From NCBI GenBank assembly GCA_964019135.1, contig OZ025252.1, positions 4,170,823 to 4,234,822 of the forward strand: DNA of 64,000 nt, read 5' to 3'. Both the position numbers and the translations under genes were made by a program. Of the stretch, positions 10,037 to 22,300 are shown piece after piece (the stretch's first letter is position 1; every line of letters begins with the position of its first letter). This DNA is from Arenicola marina (lineage: Eukaryota; Annelida; Polychaeta; Arenicolidae). The notes below the pieces were generated by a model, which worked only from the letters and a program-made list of their open reading frames with translations, ran no database searches and was not told where the DNA came from.

Positions 10037-13000
10037 AGAGTGGGGACTGAAGGTGGGGGCTTACTGTGAGGCTGTGGACTGAGGGTGGGAACTGAGGGTA
10101 GGGACTGAGGGTGGAGACTGACTGTGAGGCTGTGGACTGAGGATGGGGACTGAGGGTGGGGACTGAGGGTGGGGACTGAGGGTGGAGACTGTGGACTGAG
10201 GGTGGGGACTGAGGGTGGGGACTGAGGGTGGGGACTGAGGGTGGGGACTGAGGGTGGGGACTGATGGTGGGGACTGACTGTGAGGCTGTGGACTGAGGGT
10301 GGGGACTGAGGATGGGGACTGACTGTGAGGCTGTGGTCTGAGGGTGGGGACTGAGGGTGGGGACTGACGGTGATGCTGTGGACTGAGGATGAGGACTGAG
10401 GGTGGGGACTGAGGGTGGGGACTGAGGGTGGGGACTGAGGGTGGGGACTGATGGTGGGGACTGACTCTGAGGCTGTGGACTGAGGGTGGGGACTGAGGAT
10501 GGGGACTGACTGTGAGGCTGTGGTCTGAGGGTGGGGACTGAGGGTGGGGACTGACGGTGAGGCTGTGGTCTGAGGCTGTGGACTGAGGGTGGGGACTGAG
10601 GGTGGGGACTGAGGGTGGGGGACTGAGGGTGGGGACTGACGGTGAGGCTGTGGACTGAGGATGGGGACTGAGGGTGGGGACTGAGGGTGGGGACTGACGG
10701 TGAGGCTGTGGACTGAGGGTGGGAACTGAGGGTGGGGACTGACTGTAAGGCTGTGGACTGAGGGTGGGGACTGAGGATGGGGACTGACTGTAAGGCTGTG
10801 GTCTGAGGGTGGGGACTGAGGGTGGGGACTGACGGTGAGGCTGTGGTCTGAGGCTGTGGACTGAGGGTGGGGACTGAGGGTGGGGACTGAGGGTGGGGAC
10901 TGAGGGTGGGGACTGACGGTGAGGCTGTGGACTGAGGATGGGGACTGAGGGTGGGGACTGAGGGTGGGGAATGACGGTGAGGCTGTGGACTGAGGATGGG
11001 GACTGAGGGTGGGGACTGAGGGTGGGGACTGACGGTGAGGCTGTGGACTGAGGATGGGGACTGAGGGTGGGGACTGAGGGTGGGGACTGACGGTGAGGCT
11101 GTGGACTGAGGGTGGGGACTGAGGCTGTGGACTGAGGGTGGGGACTGAAGGTAGGGACTGACTGTGAGGCTGTGGACTGAGGAAGGGGACTGAGGCTGTG
11201 GACTGAGGGTGGGGACTGAAGGTAGGGACTGACTGTGAGGCTGTGGACTGAGGATGGGGACTGAATGTAAGGACTGACCGTGAGGCTGTGGACTGAGGGT
11301 GGGGCCTGAGGGTGAAGACTGAGGCTGTGGATTGAGGGTGGGGACTGAGGGTGGGGACTGAGGGTGGAGACTGACTATGAGGCTGTGGACTGAGGGTGGA
11401 GCCTGAGGGTGGGGACTGAGGCTGTGGACTGAGGGTGGGGACTGACTGTGAGGCTGTGGACTGAGGGTGGGACCGGAGGGTGGGGACTGAAGGTAGGGAC
11501 TTACTGTGAGGCTGTGGACTGAGGGTGGGGACTGAGGGTGGGGACTGAGGGTGGGGACTGACGGTGAGGCTGTGGACTGAGGGTGGGAACTGAGGGTGGG
11601 GACTGACGGTGAGGCTGTAGACTGAGGGTGGGAACTGAGGGTGGGGACTGACTGTAAGGCTGTGGACTGAGGGTGGGGACTGAAGGGGGGGGGACTGAGG
11701 GGGGGGGGAATTAGGGTGGGGACTGACTGTAAGGCTGTGGACTGAGGGTGGGGACTGAGGGTGGGAACTGAGGATGGGGACTGAAGGGGGGAGGACTGAG
11801 GGGAGGGGGGAATTAGGGTGGGGACTGACTGTGAGGCTGTGGGCTGAGGGTGGGGCCTGAGGGTGGGGACTGAAGGTAGGGACTGACTGTAAGGCTGTGG
11901 ACTGAGGGTGGGGACTGAGTGTGGGGACTGACTGAGGCTGTGGACTGAGGGTGGGAACTGAGGGTGGGGACTGAGGGTGGGGACTGACGGTGAGGCTGTG
12001 GACTGAGGGTGGGAACTGAGGGTGGGGACTGACTGTAAGGCTGTGGACTGAGAGTGGGGACTGAGGGTGGGGACTGACTGTAAGGCTGTGGACTGAGGCT
12101 GTGGACTGAGGGTGGGGACTGACTGTGATGCTGTGGACTAAAGGTGGGGACTGAAGATGGGGACTGAGGGAGGGGACTGACTGTAAGGCTGTGGACTGAG
12201 GGTGGGGACTGAGGGTGGGGACTGACTGAGGCTGTGGACTGAGGGTGGGAACTGAGGGTGGGGACTGAGGGTGGGGACTGACGGTGAGGCTGTGGACTGA
12301 GGGTGGGAACTGAGGGTGGGGACTGACTGTAAGGCTGTGGACTGAGAGTGGGGACTGAGGGTGGGGACTGACTGTAAGGCTGTGGACTGAGGCTGTGGAC
12401 TGAGGGTGGGGACTGACTGTGAGGCTGTGGACTGAGGGTGGGTACTGAGGGTGGGACTGAAGGTAGGGACTTACTGTGAGGCTGTGGACTGAGGGTGGGG
12501 ACTGAGGATGGGGACTGAGGGGGGAAGGGACTTAGGGTGGGGACTGACTGCGAGTCTGTGGACTGAGGGTGGGGACTGAGGATGGGGAATGGAAGTAGGG
12601 ACTGACTGTGAGGATGTGGACTGAGCGTGGGGACTGAGGGTGGAGACTGACTATGAGGCTGTGGACTGAGGGTGGAGCCTGAGGGTGGGGAGTGAGGCTG
12701 TGGACTGAGGGTGGGGACTGACTGTGAGGCTGTGGACTGAGGGTGGGACCGGAGTGTGGGGACTGACTGTAAGGCTGTGGACTGAGGGTGGGGACTGAAG
12801 GTAGGGACTTACTGTGAGGCTGTGGACTGAGGGTGGGGACTGAGGGTAGGGACTGAAGGTAGGGACTGACTGTGAGGCTGTGGACTGAGGGTGGGGACTG
12901 AGGCTGTGGACTGAGGGTGGGGACTGAAGGTAGGGACTGACTGTGAGGCTGTGGACTGAGGAAGGGGACTGAGGCTGTGGACTGAGGGTGGGGACTGAAG

Positions 13001-16000
13001 GTAGGGACTGACTGTGAGGCTGTGGACTGAGGATGGGGACTGAATGTAAGGACTGACCGTGAGGCTGTGGACTGAGGGTGGGGCCTGAGGGTGAAGACTG
13101 AGGCTGTGGATTGAGGGTGGGGACTGAGGGTGGGGACTGAGGGTGGAGACTGACTATGAGGCTGTGGACTGAGGGTGGAGCCTGAGGGTGGGGACTGAGG
13201 CTGTGGACTGAGGGTGGGGACTGACTGTGAGGCTGTGGACTGAGGGTGGGACCGGAGGGTGGGGACTGAAGGTAGGGACTTACTGTGAGGCTGTGGACTG
13301 AGGGTGGGGACTGAGGATGGGGACTGAAGGTAGGGACTGACTGTGAGGCTGTGGACTGAGGATGGGGACTGAATGTAAGGACTGACCGTGAGGCTGTGGA
13401 CTGAGGGTGGGGCCTGAGGGTGAAGACTGAGGCTGTGGACTGAGGGTGGTGACTGAGGGTGGGGACTGACTGTGAGGCTGTGGACTGAGGGTGGGACCGG
13501 AGGGTGGGGACTGAAGGTAGGGACTGACTGTGAGGCTGTGGACTGAGGGTGGGGACTGAGGGTGGGGCCTGCGGTGGCGACTGAGGGTGGAGACTGACTA
13601 TGAGGCTGTGGACTGAGGCTGTGGACTGAGGGTGAGGACTGAGGGTGGGGACTGACTGTGAGGCTGTGGACTTAGGGTGGGGACTGACTGTGAGGCTGTG
13701 GACTGAGGGTAGGGACAGGGTGGGGACTGACTGTGTGGCTGTGGACTCAGGGTGGGGACTGAGGGTGGGGACTGAGGGGGGAAGGGACTTAGGGTGGGGA
13801 CTGACTGTGAGTCTGTGGACTGAGGGTGGGGACTGACTGTGAGTCTGTGGACTGAGGGTGGGGACTGACTGTGAGTCTGTGGACTGAGGGTGGGGACTGA
13901 GGATGGGGAATGGAAGTAGGGACTGACTGTGAGGATGTGGACTGAGGGTGGGGACTGAGGGTGGAGACTGACTATGAGGCTGTGGACTGAGGGTGGAGCC
14001 TGAGGGTGGGGACTGACTGTGAGGCTGTAGACTGAGGGTGGGACCGGAAGGTGGGGACTGAAGGTAGGGACTTACTGTGAGGCTGTGGACTGAGGGTGGG
14101 GACTGAGGGTGGGGATTGAAGGTAGGGACTTACTGTGAGGCTGTGGACTGAGGGTGGGGACTGAAGGTAGGGACTGACTCTGAGGCTGTGGACTGAGGGT
14201 GGGGCCTGAGGGTGGGGACTGAGGCTGTGGACTGAGGGTGGGGACTGAGAGTGGGGACTGACTGTGAGGCTGTGGACTGAGGGTGGGGCCTGAGGGTGGG
14301 GACTGAAGGTAGGGACTGACTGTGAGGCTGTGGACTGAGGGTGGGGACTGAGGGTGGGTCCTGAGGTGGCGACGTAGGGTAGAGACTGACTATGAGGATG
14401 AGGACTGAGGCTGTGGACTGAGGGTGAGGACTGAGGGTGGGGACTGACTGTGAGGCTGTGGACTGAGGGTGGGGACAGGGTGGGGACTGACTGTGAGGCT
14501 GTAGACTGAGGGTGGGACCGGAGGGTGGGGACTGAAGGTAAGGAATTGTTGTGAGGCTGTGGACTGAGGGTGGGGACTGAGGGTGGGGATTGAAGGTAGG
14601 GACTTACTGTGAGGCTGTGGACTGAGGGTGGGGACTGAAGGTAGGGACTGACTGTGAGGCTGTGGACTGAGGATGGGGACTGAAGGTAAGGACTGACCGT
14701 GAGGCTGTGGACTGAGGGTGGGGCCTGAGGGTGGAGACTGAGGCTGTGGACTGAGGGTGGGGACTGAGAGTGGGGACTGACTGTGAGGCTGTGGACTGAG
14801 GGTGGGGCCTGAGGGTGGGGACTGAAGGTAGGGACTGACTGTGAGGCTGTGGACTGAGGGTGGGGACTGAGGGTGGGTCCTGAGGTGGCGACTGAGGGTG
14901 GAGACTGACTATGAGGCTGTGAACTGAGGCTGTGGACTGAGGGTGAGGACTGAGGGTGGGGACTGACTGTGAGGCTGTAGACTGAGGGTGGGGACTGAGG
15001 GTGGGGACTGAGGGTGGGGACTGAGGGTGGGGACTGACTGTGAGGCTGTGGACTGAGGGTGGGGACAGGGTGGGGACTGACTGTGTGGCTGTGGACTGAG
15101 GGTGGGGACAGGGTGGGGACTGACTGTGAGGCTGTGGACTTAGGGTGGGGACTGACTGTGAGGCTGTGGACTGAGGGTGGGGACAGGGTGGGGACTGACT
15201 GTGTGGCTGTGGACTGAGGGTCGGGACTGAGGGTGGGGACTGAGGGTGGGGACTGAGGGTGGAGACTGTGGACTGAGAGTGGGGACTGAAGGTAGGGACT
15301 GAAGGTGGGGACTAAGAGTGGGGACTAAGGGTGGAGCCTGAGGATGGGGACTGAGGCTGCGGACTGAGGGTGGGGACTGAGGATGGGGACTGACTGAGAC
15401 TGGACTGAAGGTGGGACTGAAAGTGGACATTAGGGGTGGGAACTAAGGGTGGGGACTGACTGTGCGACTGTGAACTGAGAGTTGGAACTGACCGATGGTG
15501 GGGACTGACTGAGACTGTGGACTGAGGGTGGGGACTGAAAGTAGGCACTAGGGGTGGGGACTGAAGTTAGGGAATGACTGTGAGGATGTGGACTGAGAGT
15601 GGGGACTGAGAGTGGGGACTGAAGGTGGGGACTGAAGGTGGGGACTAGGAGTGGGGACTGACTGTGAGACTGTGGACTGAGGGTGGGGACTGAGGGTGGG
15701 GACTGACTGTGAGACTGTGGACTGAGGGTGGGAACTGATGGTGGGGACTGACTGTGAGGCTGTGGACTGAGGGTGGGAACTGACGGTGGGGACTGACTGT
15801 GAGGCTGTGGACTAAAGGTGGGGACTGAGGATGGGGACTGAGGGAGGGACTTAGGGTGGGGACTGACTGTGAGGCTGTGGACTAAAGGTGGGGACTGAGG
15901 ATGGGTACTGAGGGAGGGACTTAGGGTGGGGACTGACTGTGAGGCTGTGGACTGAGGGTGGGTACTGAAGGTAGGGACTGACTGTAAGGCTGTGGACTGA

Positions 16001-18790
16001 GGGTGGGTACTGAAGGTAGGGACTGACTGTAAGGCTGTGGACTGAGGGTGGGTACTGAAGGTAGGGACTGACTGTAAGGCTGTGGACTGAGGGTGGGGCC
16101 TGAGGGTGGGGATTGAAGGTAGGGACTGACTGTAAGGCTGTGGACTGAGGGTGGGGACTGAAGGTAGGGACTGACTGTGAGGATGTGGACTGAGGGTGGG
16201 GCCTGAGGGTGGGACTGAAGGTAGGGACTTACTGTGAGGCTGTGGACTGAGGGTGGGGACTGAGGATGGGGACTGTGGGGGGAAGGGACTTAGGGTGGGG
16301 ACTGACTGTGAGTCTGTGGACTGAGGGTGGGGACTGAGGATGGGGACTGAAGGTAGGGACTGACTGTGAGGCTGTGGACTGAGGGTGGGGACTGAGGGTG
16401 GGGACTGAAGGTAGGGACTGACTGTGAGGCTGTGGACTGAGGGTGGGGACTGAGGGTGGGGACTGAAGGTAGGGACTTACTGTGAGGCTGTGGACTGAGG
16501 GTGGGGACTGAGGATGGGGACTGAGGGGGGAAGGGACTTAGGGTGGGGACTGACTGTGAGTCTGTGGACTGAGGGTGGAGACTGAGGATGGGGAATGGAA
16601 GTAGGGACTGACTGTGAGGATGTGGACTGAGGGTGGGGACTGAGGGTGGAGACTGACTATGAGGCTGTGGACTGAGGGTGGAGCCTGAGGGTGGGGACTG
16701 AGGCTGTGGACTGAGGGTGGGGACTGAGGGTGGGGACTGAAGGTAGGGACTGACTGTGAGGCTGTGGACTGAGGATGGGGAGTGAAGGTGGAGACTGAGG
16801 CTGTGGACTGAGGGTGGGGACTGAGGGTGGGGACTGACTGTGAGGCTGTGGACTGAGGGTGGGGACTGAGGGTGGAGACTGAAGGTAGGGACTGACTGTG
16901 AGGCTGTGGACTGAGGGTGGGGACTGAGGGTGGGGACTGAAGGTAGGGACTGACTGTGAGGCTGTGGACTGAGGATGGGGACTGAATGTAAGGACTGACC
17001 GTGAGGCTGTGGACTGAGGGTGGGGCCTGAGGGTGGAGACTGAGGCTGTGGACTGAGGGTGGGGACTGAGGCTGTGGAATGAAGGTGGGGACTGAAGGTA
17101 GGGACTGACTGTGAGGCTGTGGACTGAGGATGGGGATTGAATGTAAGGACTGACCGTGAGACTGTGGACTGAGGGTGGGGCCTGAGGGTGGAGACTGAGG
17201 CTGTGGACTGAGGGTGGGGACTGAAGGTAGGGACTGACTGTGAGGCTGTGGACTGAGGATGGGGACTGAATGTAAGGACTGACCGTGAGGCTGTGGACTG
17301 AGGGTGGGGCCTGAGGGTGGAGACTGAGGCTGTGGACTGAGGGTGGGGACTGAGGGTGGGGACTGACTGTGAGGCTGTGGACTGAGGGTGGGGCCTGAGG
17401 GTGGGGACTGAAGGTAGGGACTGACTGTGAGGCTGTGGACTGAGGGTGGGGACTGAGGGTGGGGCCTGAGGTGGCGACTGAGGGTGGGGACTGACTGTAA
17501 GGCTGTGGACTGAGGCTGTGGACTTAGGGTGGGGACTGACTGTGAGGCTGTGGACTGAGGGTGGGGACAGGGTGGGGACTGACTGTGTGGCTGTGGACTG
17601 AGGGTGGGGACTGAGGGTGGGGACTGAGGGTGGGGACTGAGGGTGGGGACTGTGGACTGAGGGTGGGGACTGAAGGTAGGGACTGAAGGTGGGGACTAAG
17701 GGTGGGGACTGAGGCTGCGGACTGAGGGTGGGGACTGAGGATGGGGACTGACTAAGACTGGACTGAAGGTGGGACTGAAAGTGGACACTAGGGGTGGGGA
17801 CTGAAGGTAGGGACTGACTGTGAGGATGTGGACTGAGAGTGGGGACTGAGGGTGGGGACTGAAGGTGGGGACTGAAGGTGGGGACTAAGAGTGGGGACTG
17901 ACTGTGAGACTGTGGACTGAGGGTGGGGACTGAGGGTGGGGACTGACTGTGAGGCTGTGGACTGAGGGTGGGGACTGAGGGTGGGGACTGAGGGTGGGGA
18001 CTGAGGGTGGGGACTGAAGGGGAGGGGACTGACTGAGACTGTGGACTGAGGATGGGGACTGAGGGTGGGGACTGAGGGTGGGGACTGAGGGTGGGGACTG
18101 ACTGTGAGGCTGTGGACTGAGGGTGGGGACTGACTGTGAGGCTGTGGACTGAGGGTGGGGACTGACTGTGAGGCTGTGGACTGAGGGTGGGGACTGAGGG
18201 TGGGGACTGACTGTGAGGCTGTGGACTGAGGGTGGGGACTGAGGGTGGGGACTGACTGTGAGGCTGTGGACTGAGGGTGGGGACTGAGGGTGGGGACTGA
18301 GGGTGGGGACTGAGGGTGGGGACTGAGGGTGGGGACTGAGGGTGGGGACTGATGGTGGGGACTGATGGTGGGGACTGACTGTGAGGCTGTGGACTAAAGG
18401 TGGGGACTGAGGATGGGGACTGAGGGAGGGACTTAGGGTGGGGACTGACTGTGAGGATGTGGACTGAGAGTAGGGACTGAGGGTGGGGACTGACTGTGAG
18501 ACTGTGGACTGAGGTGGGGACTTAGGGTGGGGACTGATAGTGAGACTGTGAACTGAGGGTGGGGGCTGATGGTGGGGACTGAGGGTGGGGTCTGAAGGTG
18601 GGGACTAAGGGTGTTGACTGAGGGTGGGGACTGAAGGTGGGGAGTGAAGGTGGGGACTAAGGGTGTGAACTGAGGGTGGGGACTTAGGGTGGGGACTGAT
18701 AGTGAGACTGTGAACTGAGGGTGGGGGCTGAGGGTGGGGACTGAGGGTGGGGACTGAGGGTGGGGACTGAGGGTGGGGACTGAGGGTAGG
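10037..18790 (+). repeat. Minisatellite array 1: 13-bp G-rich unit
   Basis: The basic unit is ACTGAGGGTGGGG. A second 13-mer, ACTGACTGTGAGG, plus a 6-bp CTGTGG block makes a recurring 19-bp variant. Hundreds of units run head to tail over 8.75 kb. G3 and G4 runs separated by one T and by ACTGA satisfy the usual quadruplex pattern almost throughout, all on the + strand. Segmental copies are visible: a block near 11.93-12.13 kb recurs 294 bp later, one near 11.18-11.5 kb recurs 1,779 bp later, and one near 15.29-15.42 kb recurs about 2.36-2.38 kb later. The array carries many stops on the + strand. Minus-strand frames reach at most 134 codons of a Ser/Pro/Val/Thr-type repeat and are not genes. 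Confidence 0.97.
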
Positions 18791-19370
18791 GGCGGGCCGT
18801 GAGACTGATGGTTTCTAATGATTGACCATTGTGGCATTGCTTAATGACGAACAAACGTTTACTGTATGGATTTGATATACATGTATACCCTACTACAAGA
18901 AAGATGTATGGATGTTTTTATTTCTGCAAGGTGTGTACACCAACAACCACAGAATACTGAACGTCTAAAAAAGAAAAACACAATGGAGCTGTTAAGTGTC
19001 TTTCATGTTATTATGGTTTATCGCCATTATTTTCTACAGACGCGCCTGCTCTATACACGGAGAGTGAAGTTAGTTCTTATGATAATTACTTCTTGTGCCC
19101 TTTGCGCCCAACGGTCACCCAACGGTCGATACAAATGTGAATATATTGATAACTATAACAAAAAATGGTGCCTTATCTTTGTCATATCAACATAATATCG
19201 AGATTGTGCGGGATCTCTAGTAACTGATGTATGGATACGGTGTTTTTGAGCGCTTTGGTACCTTGCTTTCTGATCCACCGCCACGCCCACTCCAGTCCCC
19301 ACCTTCTTCCGGCTCTCTCCCTCTCTGTCGCTCGCGTTGCCTCTCTCTCCCTCCGCTCTCTCTCTCTCTC
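18791..19370. other. Single-copy spacer between arrays 1 and 2
   Basis: About 500 bp of AT-rich unique DNA, then a degenerate pyrimidine lead-in from about 19,296. A 109-codon frame (18,866-19,195) has no recognisable domain. Base skew changes from G-rich to C-rich across this spacer. Confidence 0.7.
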
Positions 19371-22300
19371 TCCCTCTCTCATCTCGCCCCCTCTGTCCTC
19401 TCTCTCATCTCGCCCCCTCTGTTCTCTCTCTCATCTCGCCTCCTCTGTCCTCTCTCTCATCTCGCCTCCTCTGTCCTCTCTCTCATCTCGCCCCCTCTGT
19501 CCTCTCTCTCATCTCGCCCCCTCTGTCCTCTCTCTCATCTCGCCCCCTCTGTCCCCTCTCTCATCTCGCCCCCTCTGTCCTCTCTCTCATCTCACCCCCT
19601 CTGTCCTCTCTCTCATCTCACCCCCTCTGTCCTCTCTCTCATCTCGCCCCCTCTGTCCTCTCTCTCATCTCGCCCCCTCTGTCCTCTCTCTCATCTCGCC
19701 CCCTCTGTCCTCTCTCTCATCTCACCCCCTCTGTCCTCTCTCTCATCTCGCCCCCTCTGTCCTCTCTCTCATCTCGACCCCTCTGTCCCCTCTCACATCT
19801 CGACCCCCTGTCCTCTCTCTCATCTCGACCCCTCTGTCCTCTCTCTTATCTCGACCCCTCTGTCCCCTCTCACATCTCGACCCCCTGTCCTCTCTCTCAT
19901 CTCGACCCCTCTGTCCTCTCTCTCATCTCATCCCCTCTGTCCTCTCTCTCATCTCGCCCCCTCTGTCCCCTCTCTCATCTCACCCCCTCTGTCCTCTCTC
20001 TCATCTCACCCCCTCTGTCCTCTCTCTCATCTCGACCCCTCTGTCCTCTCTCTCATCTCGCCCCCTCTGTCCTCTCTCTCATCTCACCCCCTCTGTCCTC
20101 TCTCTCATCTCGCCCCATCTGTCCTCTCTCTCATCTCATCCCCTCTGTCCTCTCTCTCATCTCACCCCCTCTGTCCTCTCTCTCATCTCGCCCCCTCTGA
20201 CCTCTCTCTCATCTCACCCCCTCTGTCCTCTCTCTCATCTCGCCCCCTCTGTCCTCTCTCTCATCTCATCCCCTCTGTCCTCTCTCTCATCTCACCCCCT
20301 CTGTCCTCTCTCTCATCTCGCCCCCTCTGTCCTCTCTCTCATCTTGCCCCCTCTGTCCTCTCTCTCATCTCGACCCCTCTGTCCTCTCTCTCATCTCGCC
20401 CCCTCTGACCTCTCTCTGATCTCACCCCCTCTGTCCTCTCTCTTATCTCGACCCCTCTGTCCTCTCTCTCATCTCGCCCTTTCTGTCCTCTCTCTCATCT
20501 CACCCCCTCTGTCCTCTCTCTCATCTCGACCCCTCTGTCCTCTCTCTCATCTCGCCCCCTCTGTCCTCTCTCTCATCTCGCCCTCTCTGTCCTCTCTCTT
20601 ATCTCGACCCCTCTGTCCTCTCTCTCATCTCGCCCCCTCTGTCCTCTCTCTCATCTCACCCCCTCTGTCCTCTCTCTCATCTCGACCCCTCTGTCCTCTC
20701 TCTCATCTCGCCCCCTCTGTCCTCTCTCTCATCTCACCCCCTCTGTCCTCTCTCTCATCTCGACCCCTCTGTCCTCTCTCTCATCTCATCCCCTCTGTCC
20801 TCTCTCTCATCTCGCCCCCTCTGTCCTCTCTCTCATCTCGCCCCCTCTGTCCTCTCTCTCATCTCGCCCCCTCTGTCCTCTCTCATCTCGCCCCCTCTGT
20901 CCTTTCTCTCATCTCGCCCCCTCTGTCCTCTCTCTCACCTCGCCTCCACTGTCCTCTCTCTCATCTCGCCTCCTCTGTCTTCTCTCTCATCTCGCCCCCT
21001 CTGTCCTCTCTCTCATCTCACCCTCTCTGTCCTCTCTCTCATCTCATCCCCTCTGTCCTCTCTCTCATCTCGCCTCCTCTGTCCTCTCTCTCATCTCGCC
21101 CCCTCTGTCCTCTCTCTCATCTCATCCCCTCTGTCCTCTCTCTCATCTCGCCTCCTCTGTCCTCTCTCTCATCTCGCCTCCTCTGTCCTCTCTCTCATCT
21201 CGCCCCCGCTGTCCTCTCTCTCATCTCACCCCCTCTGTCCTCTCTCTCATCTCATCCCCTCTGTCCTCTCTCTCATCTCGCCTCCTCTGTCCTCTCTCTC
21301 ATCTCGCCTCCTCTGTCCTCTCTCTCATCTCGCCCCCTCTGTCCTCTCTCTCATCTCACCCCCTCTGTCCTCTCTCTCATCTCGCCCCCTCTGTCCTCTC
21401 TCTCATCTCGCCTCCTCTGTCCTCTCTCTCATCTCGCCCCCTCTGTCCTCTCTCTCATCTCACCCTCTCTGTCCTCTCTCTCATCTCGCCCCCTCTGTCC
21501 TCTCTCTCATCTCGCCCCCTCTGTCCTCTCTCATCTCGCCTCCTCTGTCCTCTCTCTTATCTCGACACCTCTGTCCTCTCTCTCATCTTGCCCCCTCTGT
21601 CCTCTCTCTCATCTCGTCCCCTCTGTCCTCTCTCTCATCTCGACCCCTCTGTCCTCTCTCTCATCTCGCCCCCTCTGTCCTCTCTCTCATCTCGCCCCCT
21701 CTGTCCTCTCTCTCATCTCCCCCCCTCTGTCCTCTCTCTCATCTCGCCCCCTCTGTCCTCTCTCTCATCTCGCCCCCTCTGTCCTCTCTCTCATCTCGCC
21801 TCCTCTGTCCTCTCTCTCATCTCGCCCCCTCTGTCCCCTCTCTTATCTCATCCCCTCTGTCCTGTCTCTCATCTCGCCCCCTCTGTCCTCTCTCTCATTT
21901 CACCCCCTCTGTCCTCTCTCTCATCTCGCCCCCTCTGTCCTCTCTCTCATCTCGCCCCCTCTGTCCTCTCTCTCATCTCATCCCCTCTGTCCTCTCTCTC
22001 ATCTCGCCCTCTCTGTCCTCTCTCTCATCTCGCCCCCTCTGTCCTCTCTCTCATCTCGCCTCCTCTGTCCTCTCTCTCATCTCGCCCCCTCTGTCCTCTC
22101 TCTCATCTCGCCCCCTCTGTCCTCTCTTTCATCTCACCCCCTCTGTCCTCTCTGTCATCGCGACCCCTCTGTCCTCTCTCTCATCTCGACCTCTCTGTCC
22201 TCTCTCTCATCTCGCCCCCTCTGTCCTCTCTCTCATCTCGCCCCCTCTGACCTCTCTCTCATCTCGCCCCCTCTGTCCTCTCTCTCATCTCGCCCCCTAT

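Noticed and set aside
10037-18790. G-rich array 1 as telomeric or interstitial telomere repeat
   Set aside because: The unit ACTGAGGGTGGGG does not match TTAGGG-type telomere repeats.
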